Source of the DNA: Sulfitobacter sp. CW3
GTDB taxonomy: Bacteria; Pseudomonadota; Alphaproteobacteria; Rhodobacterales; Rhodobacteraceae
NCBI RefSeq assembly: GCF_019392245.1
Contig: NZ_JAHXRL010000002.1
Span: forward strand, 186,001-250,000
Length of the DNA stretch: 64,000 nucleotides
Reading direction: 5' to 3'
Part shown: positions 1 through 10,486 of the stretch, in pieces
Numbering within the stretch: position 1 is the stretch's first letter
Layout of the letters: the number at the start of each line of letters is the position of its first letter
The notes under the pieces: generated by a model
Seen by the model: only the letters and a program-made list of their open reading frames with translations
What the model was told of the DNA's origin: nothing
Database searches by the model: none
Program-made: the position numbers and the translations under genes

Positions 1-1145
1 TGGTTGATTGCGACGACCACCGGCACGCCAAAGGATTTCAGGTTCTCGATATGGCGACCAAGGTTCGGGCAACCGGCCTGAACCGCGCTGACATTCTCGG
101 CACCCAGATCGACCTTGGCAACGCCGCCGTTCATCTTCATCGCGCGCACGGTGGCCACGACGACCACACAAGACGGTGCCAGACCTGCCTTGCGGCATTT
201 GATGTTCAGGAATTTCTCGGCACCCAGATCAGCACCAAAGCCCGCTTCGGTCACCACATAATCCGCCAGTTTCAGTGCCGTCGTTGTCGCAATGACCGAG
301 TTACAGCCATGCGCGATATTGGCAAACGGGCCACCATGAACAAAGGCGGGGTTATTCTCGAGCGTCTGAACTAGGTTCGGCTGCATCGCGTCTTTCAACA
401 GCACGGTCATCGCGCCGTCTGCCTTGATGTCGCGGGCATAGATCGGTTTGCGCTCGCGGGTGTAGGCGACGATCATATCACCCAGACGCTTTTGCAGATC
501 GCCTAGGTCCTTGGCCAGACACAAGATCGCCATAACCTCGGACGCGACGGTGATGTCAAAACCGGCTTCGCGTGGGAAACCGTTCGATATGCCGCCCAAT
601 GACGCCGTGATCTGGCGCAGCGCACGGTCGTTCATGTCGACCACACGACGCCACACAACACGGCGCAGATCGATCTCAAGCGCGTTGCCCCAATAGATGT
701 GGTTGTCGATCATCGCGCTCAGCAGGTTATGCGCCGAGGTGATGGCGTGAAAGTCACCGGTAAAGTGCAGGTTCATTTCTTCCATTGGCACGATCTGCGC
801 ATAGCCGCCCCCCGCGGCCCCGCCCTTCATGCCAAAGTTCGGCCCAAGCGACGCCTCGCGGATACAGACGGCAGCGTTTTTGCCGATCCGGTTCAGGCCA
901 TCGCCCAAGCCAACAGTTGTCGTTGTCTTGCCTTCGCCTGCGGGGGTCGGGTTGATCGCGGTCACAAGGATCAGCTTGCCATCGATGCGGTCCTGGACCG
1001 AGTTGATGAAAGACTGGGAAACCTTGGCTTTGTCGTGGCCATAGGGCAGCAGATCATCACTGCTTATCCCCAGTTTTTGGCCGATTTCCTGAATGGGTCG
1101 TTTCGACGCTTCCCGTGCTATCTGAATATCGGTCTTAAAAGCCAT
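1..1145 (-). CDS. fhs: Formate-tetrahydrofolate ligase, 3' part outside window
   Basis: ATP-dependent ligation of formate to tetrahydrofolate, giving 10-formyl-THF for purine and one-carbon metabolism in the cytoplasm. About 381 N-terminal residues are visible, of roughly 555 usual for the family. The protein begins [13 protein letters not shown] and has the P-loop [11 protein letters not shown] near residue 67, followed by [18 protein letters not shown] and, near the edge, the [16 protein letters not shown] segment typical of Fhs. The ATG at 1145 is the natural family start. The gene runs off the left edge of the window, so its C-terminus cannot be checked. Identity is secure. Confidence 0.96.
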   Translation of the reverse strand, partial: MAFKTDIQIAREASKRPIQEIGQKLGISSDDLLPYGHDKAKVSQSFINSVQDRIDGKLILVTAINPTPAGEGKTTTTVGLGDGLNRIGKNAAVCIREASLGPNFGMKGGAAGGGYAQIVPMEEMNLHFTGDFHAITSAHNLLSAMIDNHIYWGNALEIDLRRVVWRRVVDMNDRALRQITASLGGISNGFPREAGFDITVASEVMAILCLAKDLGDLQKRLGDMIVAYTRERKPIYARDIKADGAMTVLLKDAMQPNLVQTLENNPAFVHGGPFANIAHGCNSVIATTTALKLADYVVTEAGFGADLGAEKFLNIKCRKAGLAPSCVVVVATVRAMKMNGGVAKVDLGAENVSAVQAGCPNLGRHIENLKSFGVPVVVAIN

Positions 1146-1308
1146 TCTGTGATCTCCCTATCGCAGTGCTTGTATTTTGCCCTGCATACGCGGCCAAGAC
1201 CACATGCAGAGGGCGCATTTCCGACATTTCCACCGCTTGATGCGGCGGTCATGCTTTCATGCATGTCATTTTGTATTTAATTTTCACGATTATCGGCAAT
1301 CAGGGGCG

Positions 1309-1890
1309 TTAGCCGTGATTCCACGCCGGCTGATCCGGAATGAACAAATGCAGGCTGTCCCCGACTTTCAGCACCCCTTCCCGTTCGACCCACCCTGTAA
1401 CGCCGCGGCGACCGGTGGCTGCGGCTTTGAACTTGGGGCCATGGCCGGGGCTGTCTTGTTCAATCTCGCGTCCGGGCAACACGCAGGGCCGGTTTTCCAT
1501 ATCGATTGTGATCGTCGCACCCGAAGCAGCCTGAAGCCGCGCACTGGGCGGAACATGGGTGAAATCAGGGATACCTTCGATCATAATCGAGACGCCCAAA
1601 TGTTCGGGGTGCAATGTCTCAAGACCCATAGCCGCTGCGGTTTGGGCCATTTCCTCGGCTGAGAGGATCGACAGCTGGCGCACATTAGCGATCTCGGTCC
1701 CTTTGGGATAAAGGTTGGTCACGCGCACGCAAGACGGACGGGTCAGCCCGGCATGCACGTCTTCCTCAAACCCTGCATATCTGGCAAAGACCTCATCGCG
1801 GGGTTCTGCACGGATACCTTTGGCAAGTTTAGGCACCACCCCAAGCCACGTAATGGTGGCAACAAAATCGGTCTTCTTTAGGGTGGGCAT
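1309..1890 (-). CDS. MOSC domain protein
   Basis: A 193-residue stand-alone MOSC-domain protein. MOSC domains bind sulfur-carrying or molybdenum-cofactor ligands in sulfurases and related proteins; the substrate here is unknown. The region around residues 40-150 carries the family pattern (an ARYAGFEEDVHAG-like start, VRQLSILS, then ENRPCVLPGREI with the conserved cysteine after Arg-Pro, and the later GRRGVTGWVEREG). The ATG at 1890 has AAAGGA about eight bases upstream. It lies between fhs and the ftsH terminator on the same strand and is probably its own transcription unit. Confidence 0.85.
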   Translation of the reverse strand: MPTLKKTDFVATITWLGVVPKLAKGIRAEPRDEVFARYAGFEEDVHAGLTRPSCVRVTNLYPKGTEIANVRQLSILSAEEMAQTAAAMGLETLHPEHLGVSIMIEGIPDFTHVPPSARLQAASGATITIDMENRPCVLPGREIEQDSPGHGPKFKAAATGRRGVTGWVEREGVLKVGDSLHLFIPDQPAWNHG

Positions 1891-1942
1891 CTTGGCGATC
1901 CTTTAACAAACACTTGCCGCCAGATTGCGCGGTGCTGCCACA

Positions 1943-1972
1943 AAAGAAAAGGCCCCGCTGGTGCAGGGCCTT
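1943..1972 (-). terminator. Rho-independent terminator after ftsH
   Basis: Read on the minus strand, AAGGCCC and GGGCCTT form a 7-bp stem around a 10-nt loop, followed by TTCTTTT. It lies 36 bases past the ftsH stop codon and before the MOSC gene, so it fits the end of the ftsH transcript. Confidence 0.75.
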
Positions 1973-2007
1973 GTGATTTATTTTGATGGCTCCATCAACA
2001 ATGTTGA

Positions 2008-3924
2008 TCAGGCCGTTGGCTCAGGCTCAAGACCACCAGAGGGCGGTGATTTTTTGCCTTTGGCCTTGGGGATCGACGTCACGCTGGGCTTATCCATGCC
2101 GCTGGTGTCTTCCCCGTCAGGGTCTTGCGGTGGCTTGCCTTCCATGACGCGCTTGATCTCTTCACCGGTGAGGGTTTCGTATTCCAGCAAGCCTTGTGCC
2201 AGACGCTCGAATTCTTCGTCGTGGTCCGAAATCATCTTGAACGCACGGTCATAGCCAGTATCGATGATCGCTTTCACTTCGCTCTCAATCAGTTCCTTGG
2301 TCGCGGCAGAGACGCTAAAGCCACCTGCCCCGCCATTGGCCTGATACCCAGCAGCCGCTTCGGAATAGTCGATGTTCCCGACCTTGTCCGACATGCCCAT
2401 GCGCATCACCATACCGCGCGCCAGTTGGCTGGCTTGCATGATGTCGCCCATCGGGCCGGACGACACGCTATCAGGGCCGTATTTAAAGATTTCAGCCGCT
2501 TTACCCGCCATGGTCATGGCGATCTTTTGTTCGGCTTCGTCTTTGAACATTTGCAGCTTGTCCATTTCAGGAAGGCTCATCACCATGCCCAAGGCACCAC
2601 CGCGCGGGATGATTGTGGCCTTATAAACAGGGTCACACTTGTCCAGCTTCATGCCAACGATGGCGTGGCCTGCTTCGTGATAGGCGGTCTTTTCTTTCTG
2701 ATCTTGGGTCAGAACCATCGAACGCCGTTCGGCACCCATCATGATTTTGTCCTTGGCAGATTCGAAATCCATCATCGCCACGAAACGACGGCCCACACGC
2801 GCCGCTGTCAAAGCGGCCTCGTTCACAAGGTTGGCCAGATCGGCACCAGAAAAACCGGGTGTCCCGCGTGCAATGATCCGCAGATCAACATCAGGGCCAA
2901 GCGGTGTCTTGCGTGCATGCACGCCAAGGATTTTCTCGCGGCCTTTGATGTCGGGATTGCCAACGCTTACCTGACGGTCAAAACGACCCGGACGCAGCAA
3001 AGCAGGGTCCAACACGTCTTTACGGTTGGTAGCCGCGATGATGATCACACCTTCGTTCGCCTCAAAACCGTCCATCTCGACCAGCAATTGGTTCAACGTC
3101 TGTTCACGTTCGTCGTTGCCACCACCATAGCCGGCACCACGCGAGCGGCCCACGGCATCGATTTCGTCGATGAACACGATACATGGCGCATTCTTTTTGG
3201 CTTGCTCGAACATGTCACGGACACGCGATGCACCAACACCAACGAACATCTCGACAAAGTCGGACCCCGAAATGGTGAAGAACGGCACGCCTGCTTCGCC
3301 CGCGATTGCACGCGCCAGCAGTGTTTTACCAGTACCGGGAGGGCCCTCAAGCAACGCGCCTTTGGGGATTTTACCGCCAAGACGGCTGAACTTTTGCGGG
3401 TTACGCAAGAATTCAACGATCTCTTCCAGCTCTTCTTTGGCCTCGTCGATGCCTGCAACGTCATCAAAGGTCACGCGGCCATGCTTTTCGGTCAGCATCT
3501 TGGCCTTGGATTTACCAAAGCCCATGGCACCGCCTTTGCCGCCGCCCTGCATGCGGTTCATGAAATAAATCCACACACCGATCAACAACAGGATTGGCAA
3601 CAGCGACATCAGGAATGTCTGGAAACCAGATTGCTGCTGCGGCTCTGCGCGCACAGGCACATCATTTGCCATCAGCAATGACGTAACTTCGGCGTCTTGT
3701 GGCATGATCGTGACATAGTCAGAGCCATCAGCACGACGGAAGCGAACCTGTTCGCCATCCAGAGTGACATTGCGGACATCGCCCGCCTCGACTGCTGTTA
3801 CAAATTCGGAATAGCTGATTTCGCGACTTTGCAGGCCACCGGTTGATCCGCTGAACAGGTTGAACAACGCCAACACCAACAACATCAAAACGACCCAAAA
3901 GGCGAGATTACGCATATTACCCAA
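2008..3924 (-). CDS. ftsH: ATP-dependent zinc metalloprotease FtsH
   Basis: Inner-membrane AAA+ protease that removes misassembled membrane proteins and short-lived regulators. Two membrane segments (about residues 8-25 and 102-121) flank a periplasmic part. The AAA module has Walker A GPPGTGKT at 194-201, Walker [10 protein letters not shown] and the second region of homology ending RPGRFDR; the zinc site HEAGH is at 416-420. The frame stays open to an ATG at 3957, but I place the start at the TTG at 3924: GGAGAG lies five to six bases before it and the protein then begins (M)[11 protein letters not shown], as in relatives. That gives 638 aa. The gene follows tilS on the same strand. Confidence 0.97.
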   Translation of the reverse strand: MGNMRNLAFWVVLMLLVLALFNLFSGSTGGLQSREISYSEFVTAVEAGDVRNVTLDGEQVRFRRADGSDYVTIMPQDAEVTSLLMANDVPVRAEPQQQSGFQTFLMSLLPILLLIGVWIYFMNRMQGGGKGGAMGFGKSKAKMLTEKHGRVTFDDVAGIDEAKEELEEIVEFLRNPQKFSRLGGKIPKGALLEGPPGTGKTLLARAIAGEAGVPFFTISGSDFVEMFVGVGASRVRDMFEQAKKNAPCIVFIDEIDAVGRSRGAGYGGGNDEREQTLNQLLVEMDGFEANEGVIIIAATNRKDVLDPALLRPGRFDRQVSVGNPDIKGREKILGVHARKTPLGPDVDLRIIARGTPGFSGADLANLVNEAALTAARVGRRFVAMMDFESAKDKIMMGAERRSMVLTQDQKEKTAYHEAGHAIVGMKLDKCDPVYKATIIPRGGALGMVMSLPEMDKLQMFKDEAEQKIAMTMAGKAAEIFKYGPDSVSSGPMGDIMQASQLARGMVMRMGMSDKVGNIDYSEAAAGYQANGGAGGFSVSAATKELIESEVKAIIDTGYDRAFKMISDHDEEFERLAQGLLEYETLTGEEIKRVMEGKPPQDPDGEDTSGMDKPSVTSIPKAKGKKSPPSGGLEPEPTA

Positions 3925-4002
3925 GGAAACTCTCCTAAATCCGGGGGACGACATCAAGACGATGTGCCCGTTGTCTATAAGATAGAGACGCTGGGCGCAT
4001 GT

Positions 4003-5262
4003 TCAATGCGTTATGTGTGCGGCAAAAAAGGTATCTTCACCGCGATTAAGCCGTGCTTGCCAGTTTTGCGGCCAACCAGCAAGGGGTGCGGCAATCAAGC
4101 GCGTGCCATTCCATACCGCCGGTGTCGATAAAAGCGCAGCACGCGGAATGTCCAAAGCACGCCAATCTGGGCAACAGTTTAACCCTTCAGCCCCAAGCGC
4201 GCAAAGGGTTAGGGGGTCTGTAGGCCCAATTTCGCCAGCGGGCGGCGTTAGATGCCATCGGTTATCCCACAGGTCCCCTACTTTCGCGTTAACGTCGGCG
4301 ACAGCATTTAACTCTCTGAAAATCCAAAGTTTTTTACCTTTCCGCCTTAACTCGCACCCCTGCAACGTCGCCGAGGGGGCGTGTTCCAATGTGTCTAACA
4401 CAGACATCACCGCGCTGCTGCGGGGCGCGTAATAGGCCCCGTTCACCCATTTGAGCGCATGTACAATAAGACGTCGGCGCAGCTCAGGATGTTGGGCGGC
4501 CAGCGCTTTTTCATCAATTGCAACGGCACCAGCCCGCACTGTCACAATTTCGCGGGAAATTGTCAGCATTTGGTGCTGGAGCGCGTCTTTTGCGGCCCAC
4601 AGATTTTGCGAGACGTCGCTGATGGCGTCTGCGTCAATTCCCAATTCCGATAGAATCGACAGTGCCTTGCGGGTTCGGACACGGTCAAACCGGTCGTCAT
4701 CGTTGCTGGGGTCATCCACCCAATCAACGTTCTGCGCACTTAGATAATCCCGCAAATCCAGCCTGCGGGCCTGTAAAAGCGGTCTGACCCATTGCATGCC
4801 TTCGCGTTCAAAACGGTGCGGCATCGCCGCCAGCCCATCGACGCCCGCACGACGCCCCACACGCATGAGAAACGTTTCAGCCTGATCGTCCATCGTGTGC
4901 CCAAGTGCGATGCAGTCCACACCCAGCTGACGCCCCCAGTGCGCCAACAGACCATATCGGGCCTTTCGGGCCTCGCCCTGCAAATTTCCGCTACGATCCC
5001 AGTCTTTCCAATCAAGGGTGTGATGGCTTAGCCCAAGCCGCGCGCAGATCGCGGCAACCATGGCCGCCTCATCGGCGGCTTCAGGGCGCAGACCGTGATT
5101 GACCGTCGCGACGGAAATTTTGGTGCCATGATCCTGCGCGAAGCGGTGCAAAAGATGCAGTAATGCCAGTGAATCGCTGCCGCCGGAAACGGCGACGCCG
5201 ATGGCGCGGGGAGGATCAGGTAAAAACTGGTCAGCAATCAGCCGCGCCAGATCAACGGTCAT
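4003..5262 (-). CDS. tilS: tRNA(Ile)-lysidine synthase
   Basis: Converts cytidine 34 of the CAU-anticodon tRNA-Ile to lysidine, so that it reads AUA rather than AUG; essential. 419 aa. The N-type ATP pyrophosphatase loop SGGSDS lies at residues 26-31, followed by the TVNHGLRPEAADEA and LGHTMDDQAETFLMR segments of TilS. The C-terminal half is weakly conserved, as is usual. The ATG at 5262 lies four bases after the cpoB stop and has no strong ribosome binding site, suggesting translational coupling. It is part of the leftward Tol-tilS-ftsH block. Confidence 0.95.
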   Translation of the reverse strand: MTVDLARLIADQFLPDPPRAIGVAVSGGSDSLALLHLLHRFAQDHGTKISVATVNHGLRPEAADEAAMVAAICARLGLSHHTLDWKDWDRSGNLQGEARKARYGLLAHWGRQLGVDCIALGHTMDDQAETFLMRVGRRAGVDGLAAMPHRFEREGMQWVRPLLQARRLDLRDYLSAQNVDWVDDPSNDDDRFDRVRTRKALSILSELGIDADAISDVSQNLWAAKDALQHQMLTISREIVTVRAGAVAIDEKALAAQHPELRRRLIVHALKWVNGAYYAPRSSAVMSVLDTLEHAPSATLQGCELRRKGKKLWIFRELNAVADVNAKVGDLWDNRWHLTPPAGEIGPTDPLTLCALGAEGLNCCPDWRALDIPRAALLSTPAVWNGTRLIAAPLAGWPQNWQARLNRGEDTFFAAHITH

Positions 5263-5266
5263 CGGA

Positions 5267-6085
5267 TCACTGGCAATTCAGCGCAGCACGCTCGCTTGCC
5301 GCTTGCGGCACGAACGGGCTGGTCGGAAAGCGCGTTGCGACCTCGCCCAGCGTCACACATGCTTCTTGAATCTGATCAAGCGCACCAAGCGATTTGCCCA
5401 AGTGATACAAAGCTTCGGGGGCAGTCGCCCCGACCGGATCCGCGCTAAAGCTGGCCAGATAGGCGCGCGCCGCTTCGCGTGTATCACTGAGCCCGGTGAG
5501 GGCCTCGCCCCGGCGCAAATCGGCCTCGGGGCCTAGCGGGCCACCTGGGTAGGTCTGATTAAAGGTCGCAAACTGGTCAGCGGCGGCGCGAAAGTCACCG
5601 GCTGCGAGCGCCGCCTTCGCCCGCTCAAAATCATCAGCTTCGCCAACGGCAAGTTCGGCAGTGTTGGTGGGTGCCGGCGCGGGTGCGGGCACATTGGTCA
5701 CGGGCGCTTCGCCACCGCCGAGGGTCGACGTTTGACCAATGGCCCCCACATCGCCGCCTTCAAGTTCGACCAGACGGAATTCGAGATCGCCAATCCGGTT
5801 TGTACCGTCGGCCACAACGCGGTTGATCTTGTTCTCAAGCTCTTCGGTTTTGGATGTCAGCCGTTGCAGTTCGCTTTCCATGGCGTTCATACGGTCCAGC
5901 ACGGAACCACCGGTCAGGTTCAAAGACGCCCCGCCGGTGGTGGAAAGCTCGCGCCGCAGTTTTTGTACTTCGACATTTAGAATGGTCAGTTCCTGACGCA
6001 CATCCGCCAAGGTTTGCGCGTCCTGCGCCTGTGCTGCGACCGGCCCAAAAGCCAGCCCCAGCACCACCATCATAACAAACCGCAT
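5267..6085 (-). CDS. cpoB: Tol-Pal system coordinator CpoB (YbgF)
   Basis: Periplasmic protein that links Tol-Pal driven outer-membrane constriction with peptidoglycan synthesis. 272 aa: a signal peptide (MRFVMMVVLGLAFGPVAAQA), a coiled-coil stretch of heptads over about residues 25-95, a proline/alanine linker, and TPR-like repeats in the last 120 residues (FERAKAALAAGDFRAAADQF, then YHLGKSLGALDQIQEAC). The frame is open to 6187, but AGGA sits eight bases before the ATG at 6085 and a proper signal peptide then follows, so I chose that start. It is the last tol-pal gene, between pal and tilS. Confidence 0.92.
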   Translation of the reverse strand: MRFVMMVVLGLAFGPVAAQAQDAQTLADVRQELTILNVEVQKLRRELSTTGGASLNLTGGSVLDRMNAMESELQRLTSKTEELENKINRVVADGTNRIGDLEFRLVELEGGDVGAIGQTSTLGGGEAPVTNVPAPAPAPTNTAELAVGEADDFERAKAALAAGDFRAAADQFATFNQTYPGGPLGPEADLRRGEALTGLSDTREAARAYLASFSADPVGATAPEALYHLGKSLGALDQIQEACVTLGEVATRFPTSPFVPQAASERAALNCQ

Positions 6086-6114
6086 TGTGATCATCCTAAC
6101 CGTTTCGTTCCAGT

Positions 6115-6636
6115 TTAGCTCGACAGGCCACCGGCCAGTACTGTGACAGCACGGCGGTTTTTGGCATAGCATGCTTCTTGCGAACACACTTCGATCGGGC
6201 GTTCCTTGCCATAGCTGAGGGTACGCAGACGGTTGCCGGAAATGCCGCGGGACACCAGATATTCACGTGCCGCGTTCGCCCGACGTGCACCAAGGGCCAC
6301 GTTGTATTCACGTGTGCCTTGCTCGTCCGCGTGACCTTCGATGATCGCCTGATAATCAGTGTTCTGATTCAGCCAGTTGGCCTGACCGTCCAAAGTCGCC
6401 TGACCCTCGGGTGTCAATGTAGATTGATCAACGTTGAACAACACGCGGTCGCCGATGGACTGCTGGAAATACGCCGTCGAAGCGGGGTCATTTGCGCTGC
6501 CGGGGATAATCCCGCCATTTGCGCCGGTCAGACCGCCCGCGCCATTCATGTTATCCCCGCCAAAGCGGTTCGGGTTCGTACACGCCGACACGGCGAGCGC
6601 GGCGATCAAAAGAGTGCTGGTCAGAATACGGTTCAT
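6115..6636 (-). CDS. pal: Peptidoglycan-associated lipoprotein Pal
   Basis: Outer-membrane lipoprotein that binds peptidoglycan and is pulled by TolA-TolB during division. 173 aa with signal peptide MNRILTSTLLIAALAVSAC, whose lipobox ends at Cys19. The OmpA-like domain occupies about residues 60-165 and contains GHADEQGTREYNVALGARRA and the YGKERP motif of peptidoglycan binders. It lies between tolB and cpoB, as in most proteobacterial tol-pal loci. Confidence 0.96.
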   Translation of the reverse strand: MNRILTSTLLIAALAVSACTNPNRFGGDNMNGAGGLTGANGGIIPGSANDPASTAYFQQSIGDRVLFNVDQSTLTPEGQATLDGQANWLNQNTDYQAIIEGHADEQGTREYNVALGARRANAAREYLVSRGISGNRLRTLSYGKERPIEVCSQEACYAKNRRAVTVLAGGLSS

Positions 6637-6717
6637 GGGGTCTGCCTCTGTAAAGTTGGCGTTAATCTAGTTTCATTTGTGTTAGCACAGCGCCTTGGCG
6701 TTGGGAATCACCAAGGG

Positions 6718-8040
6718 TTATTGCTGGAGCGGTGACCATGACGGGTCAGACCCGCCTTCTTGGGTCCGCACGGGTTTCAGGTTCCGGCCCGAGATATCGA
6801 CGGAATACAACGAAGATGATCCCCCGGTCCCTTGGGTTTCACGCGCAAACATGATCACGCGGCCGTTGGGGGCCCACGTCGGGCCTTCATCCAGGAACGA
6901 CGCCGTAAGCAAGCGTTCCTCGGATCCGTCCAGACGCATCACGCCAATGTGAAAGCGGCCTTTGTTCTGTTTTGTGAACGCGACCAGATCACCACGCGGC
7001 GACCAGACTGGCGTGCCATAGCGGCCCTCGCCGAACGAGATACGCTGCGCCTCACCGCCGCTTGCGGGCATGACATAGAGCTGGGGACTGCCTGACCGGT
7101 CGCTTTCAAACACGATCTTGCTGCCGTCGGGCGAATAGCTTGGTGCGGTTTCGATCGCTGGCGTGTTTGTCAGACGGACAGATTGCCCACTGCCGATATC
7201 CATCGAGTAGATATCGGTATTCCCGCCTTGGGACAGGGAATACACAACCGTGTTCCCCGAAGGAGAGAAGCGCGGTGCAAAGCTCATCGTGCCATCAGCG
7301 CTTTCCAGAACGCGGCGTTGAACCGATCCGATGTCCAGAACATAGATGCGGGGAAAACCGCTTTCGTAGCTGGTATAAAGAATACGGTCACCCGAGGGCG
7401 AAAAGCGTGGGGCCAAAACGATCGCCGCACTGTCGGTCAGGTAGCGCACGTTCGCACCGTCATAATCCATGACGGCCAGACGTTTTTTGCGTTCCTCTTT
7501 GGGGCCTGTTTCGGACACGTACACAACGCGACTGTCGAAATACCCGCCCTCTCCAGTGATCCGCGAATAAACGGCATCGGCAACCTTATGCGCCATGCGA
7601 CGCCAGCCATCGATCGTGCCCAAAAACTGCAAGCCCGATCCAAGCTCGGCACCAGAATACACATCGTACAGGCGGAACTTTACGTTCAAGGTGTTCCCCG
7701 ACACGCTGACGGCACCGGTGATCAGGGCTTGGGCATTGATGGCTTTCCAGTCGGCGTATTGCACCGGCGCGTTAAAATCGCTGACCGTTGAGATAAAGGC
7801 GCTCGCCGGGATTTCACGGAACAACCCGGACCCGACCAGATCTTCGGAAACGACGCGCGCCAGATCAACTGCCATCTGCCCTGCATCGCCGCTCTCGGGT
7901 TGAAAGGTCGGAACGGCAAAGGGCAAAGGTTCAATAACGCCTTCGGTGATTTCGATCCGCAAGGGGCCTTGCTGGGCCTGAACGGTCCCTGCGGCGGCAC
8001 AGATCAGCGCCAGACACATGCTCAATACTCGTAAAATCAT
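6718..8040 (-). CDS. tolB: Tol-Pal translocation protein TolB
   Basis: Periplasmic beta-propeller protein that relays TolA force to Pal. 440 aa. A signal peptide ([22 protein letters not shown]) is followed by the TolB N-terminal domain (about 25-160) and WD40-like TolB propeller repeats, each recognisable by P-(R/S)-(F/Y)-SP-(S/D)-G and an aromatic-rich strand, for example [18 protein letters not shown]. The start codon overlaps the end of tolA by four bases, so the two are translationally coupled. Confidence 0.97.
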   Translation of the reverse strand: MILRVLSMCLALICAAAGTVQAQQGPLRIEITEGVIEPLPFAVPTFQPESGDAGQMAVDLARVVSEDLVGSGLFREIPASAFISTVSDFNAPVQYADWKAINAQALITGAVSVSGNTLNVKFRLYDVYSGAELGSGLQFLGTIDGWRRMAHKVADAVYSRITGEGGYFDSRVVYVSETGPKEERKKRLAVMDYDGANVRYLTDSAAIVLAPRFSPSGDRILYTSYESGFPRIYVLDIGSVQRRVLESADGTMSFAPRFSPSGNTVVYSLSQGGNTDIYSMDIGSGQSVRLTNTPAIETAPSYSPDGSKIVFESDRSGSPQLYVMPASGGEAQRISFGEGRYGTPVWSPRGDLVAFTKQNKGRFHIGVMRLDGSEERLLTASFLDEGPTWAPNGRVIMFARETQGTGGSSSLYSVDISGRNLKPVRTQEGGSDPSWSPLQQ

Positions 8041-9173
8041 TTGATGCGCATCCTTTCAGGATTAAATGTCATCTCAATATTCTGCCATTGGCCAAATTTA
8101 TCTACAGGAAGCTGATATCCACGCGATCCGCAGCGGATAATTGCCCGTCTGGCTGCCTCGAACGCCTGACCTGCGGCAGCCGGTGAGCCGCCAGAACTGC
8201 CTGTCATGGTGATACTGTTGGTCTGCGGTGTGCCATCTTGGTTCATTTGAACGCTGACGATCACAGTTGTACGCAATGCCTCAGACGATAGCGACCCAAC
8301 GTTCCAACAGGCCGAAACAGCCAAGCGCAGCGATTCCTTTTCGCCGTTCGACAGTGGCGGGCCGGAAGGCGCAGCAGCAGGTGATGCAGCTGCGGGTGTT
8401 GCTGGCTTATCTTCGCCGCCCAAAGCCTCGGCCAAGGCCGCTGCAACGGCATCTTTGTCCACGGCGGGCTGCGCAGGTTTGGGTGTCTCAACGGCTTCAG
8501 CCACCTGCGGCGCAGGCGGTTTTGGCCGGCGCGCCGGGGGGCGGGCAGATTGATTGGGTGCCGCTTTCGGGGCCTCGGCAGCCTCGGTGACAATCTCGGT
8601 TGTTGCCTCTTCCGGTGCGGTTGCTTCTTGCGCCTCTTCCACGACTTTCTCGGCAGGTGCATCAGGCGTTGCGGCCTCCTGCTTGACCACGTCGGGACGT
8701 GCCTCGGGGTCTGGCTGTTCAACCGCTTCGGGTGCCACACGATCAACCGGACGCGGCACGGCAACGGGCGCGACCTCGGGGGCCAGAACGGCGACCTCGG
8801 CTGGGGGTTCCGGTCGTTCCGGTGCGGTTTCGCTGACCTCAGCCGCAGGTGGCGGCGGTGTCGGTTCTATAACTTCAGGCTCAGGCTGTGGTGCCTCAGG
8901 CTCAATCGGTGTCGGTTGTTGAATTTCAGGTTCAGGTTTCTGCGCGGCCTCAGGCGTCTCGGCGGGCGCTTGCGGGGCTTCGGGTTGCTCAACCTCGGTC
9001 TGCTCCTCAGTCGATTGCGACGCCGCAACAATGGCATCAAACTCGGCTGCAGACAGCACCGACACTTCTTGCATCTCAAATGGTTCTGGGTTCGGCCTGA
9101 AAAGGCCGCCAAAAAGCAAAAAGGCAATCAGCCCGACATGCCCTGCACCAGAAATGTAATGCCCCTTGTGCAT
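8037..9173 (-). CDS. tolA: TolA-like envelope energy transducer
   Basis: Inner-membrane anchored link between the TolQR motor and TolB/Pal. 378 aa with one N-terminal membrane helix ([15 protein letters not shown]), a very long Pro/Glu/Ala-rich linker over about residues 45-280, and a C-terminal domain of about 90 residues resembling TolA/TonB ([19 protein letters not shown], ending in FNPERMRIK). TolA diverges strongly between phyla; naming rests on its place between tolR and tolB as much as on sequence. The linker is proline-rich rather than the lysine/alanine helix of enterobacterial TolA. Confidence 0.88.
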   Translation of the reverse strand: MHKGHYISGAGHVGLIAFLLFGGLFRPNPEPFEMQEVSVLSAAEFDAIVAASQSTEEQTEVEQPEAPQAPAETPEAAQKPEPEIQQPTPIEPEAPQPEPEVIEPTPPPPAAEVSETAPERPEPPAEVAVLAPEVAPVAVPRPVDRVAPEAVEQPDPEARPDVVKQEAATPDAPAEKVVEEAQEATAPEEATTEIVTEAAEAPKAAPNQSARPPARRPKPPAPQVAEAVETPKPAQPAVDKDAVAAALAEALGGEDKPATPAAASPAAAPSGPPLSNGEKESLRLAVSACWNVGSLSSEALRTTVIVSVQMNQDGTPQTNSITMTGSSGGSPAAAGQAFEAARRAIIRCGSRGYQLPVDKFGQWQNIEMTFNPERMRIK

Positions 9174-9175
9174 GG

Positions 9176-9655
9176 TTAACCGCCCGACGTCCCTGTGCCG
9201 TCCAGCTTTGGGCCACCCGTTTCAGTCACCAAACCAATGTTCGAAAAACCGCCCGCGTTAAGGGCACCCATCACTTCCATAACCATGGCGTAGGAGACAG
9301 CCCCATCCGCGCGCAAAAAGACCCGGTCGCTTGCCCGCTCTGTCGCAATCGCACGCAGCTTGGCAATCAGGTCATCGCGTTCTGTTGGCGTCTTTTGAAT
9401 TTGCACCGACCCGTCCGCCAAAAGCGTGATGGTCAAAGGTTCCTCTTGATCCGAGGGCAAGGCCGTTGCCGCGGTTTTCGGCAGTTCAACCGGAACACCC
9501 ACCGTCAACAACGGTGCCGCGACCATAAAGATGATCAACAGCACCAGCATAACGTCCACAAAGGGCGTGATGTTAATCTCGGCCATCGGTTGCGCGCGAC
9601 CACGACGCCGCCCGCGCCCGCCGCCGCCCGATTTTTTTGCGATACCAGCGCCCAT
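9176..9655 (-). CDS. tolR: Tol-Pal motor subunit TolR (ExbD family)
   Basis: Partner of TolQ in the proton-driven motor. 159 aa with a basic, glycine/arginine-rich N-terminus (GGGGRGRRRGRAQ), the ExbD/TolR signature MAEINITPFVDVMLVLLIIFM with the proton-relay Asp in the single membrane helix, and a periplasmic domain. It lies three bases from tolQ and two bases from tolA on the same strand. Confidence 0.96.
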   Translation of the reverse strand: MGAGIAKKSGGGGRGRRRGRAQPMAEINITPFVDVMLVLLIIFMVAAPLLTVGVPVELPKTAATALPSDQEEPLTITLLADGSVQIQKTPTERDDLIAKLRAIATERASDRVFLRADGAVSYAMVMEVMGALNAGGFSNIGLVTETGGPKLDGTGTSGG

Positions 9656-9658
9656 CGG

Positions 9659-10354
9659 TCAGCTATCCAACTGACGGCTTAGAATGGTTGCGAATTCATC
9701 GGCAAATGCTTCGTAACCACCAAGGATACGATCTGAATCCGCACTAAGCTTGTTATAGAAAATAACCGCAGGAATAGCTGCCAGCAGGCCGATACCCGTC
9801 GCCAAAAGCGCCTCGGCGATACCGGGCGCCACAACCACAAGGCTGGTGTTCTGCTGCGATGCGATTTCGATAAACGAATGCATGATACCGAAAACGGTAC
9901 CGAACAGGCCGACAAACGGTGCCGTCGATCCGACGGTCGCCAAAACAGGCAACCCCTTTTGCAGTTTTTCGGCTTCCTTGGCGATTGCCACATCCATCGA
10001 CCGATCAATGCGCGCCGTGGCACCGGGGATCAGGTCGCCATCATCACGATGAGACCTGCGCCATTCCGTCATCCCTGCGGCAAAAATCTTTTCTGCGGCA
10101 CCGTCAGGATCAGGCCCGATTGTGTCGTACAATCCATCCAAAGGCTCGCCCGACCAGAACGCCCGATCAAAGGCATCGGCCTCGGCCCTGAACCTGCGAT
10201 ACTGCATGATTTTCTGAACGATGATTGACCACGACCAGAAAGATGCGACCAGCAAACTGATCATGACTAATTTCACGGTGAATGTCGCGCGCAGGAATAA
10301 TCCCAAGAGCGAGAAATCAATCTCGCTCGCCGCCGCCAGCGTTTCTGCTTCCAT
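9659..10354 (-). CDS. tolQ: Tol-Pal motor subunit TolQ
   Basis: MotA/TolQ/ExbB-family proton channel subunit of the inner membrane. 231 aa with three membrane segments (about residues 14-40, 130-155 and 172-195) and the family segment LATVGSTAPFVGLFGTVFGIM, followed by PGIAEALLATGIGLLAAIPAV. The ATG at 10354 lacks a strong ribosome binding site. A gap of about 130 bases with a small hairpin separates it from ybgC. Confidence 0.96.
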   Translation of the reverse strand: MEAETLAAASEIDFSLLGLFLRATFTVKLVMISLLVASFWSWSIIVQKIMQYRRFRAEADAFDRAFWSGEPLDGLYDTIGPDPDGAAEKIFAAGMTEWRRSHRDDGDLIPGATARIDRSMDVAIAKEAEKLQKGLPVLATVGSTAPFVGLFGTVFGIMHSFIEIASQQNTSLVVVAPGIAEALLATGIGLLAAIPAVIFYNKLSADSDRILGGYEAFADEFATILSRQLDS

Positions 10355-10375
10355 CGGTTCTGCTCTTTACTAAGG

Positions 10376-10389
10376 GCCCCTTTCGGGGC
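10376..10389 (-). other. Short GAAA-loop hairpin between ybgC and tolQ
   Basis: On the minus strand GCCCC-GAAA-GGGGC forms a five-base-pair stem closed by a GNRA tetraloop, about 20 bases upstream of the tolQ start. No T-run follows, so it is not an ordinary terminator. It could be an mRNA processing or stability element in the tol transcript. The role is inferred only. Confidence 0.35.
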
Positions 10390-10486
10390 TGTTCTGCCTC
10401 AACGGCCCTGTTTTCCAAGGCGCTATTTGGCACAAGCTTAGCCGAGTGCAATGTCGATTGCTAGGATTATGGCGTCAATCCGCGCG

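Noticed and set aside
2125..3681. Long plus-strand frame of 518 codons
   Set aside because: It lies wholly antisense to ftsH, has His/Arg-rich composition typical of reverse-frame shadows and no family pattern.
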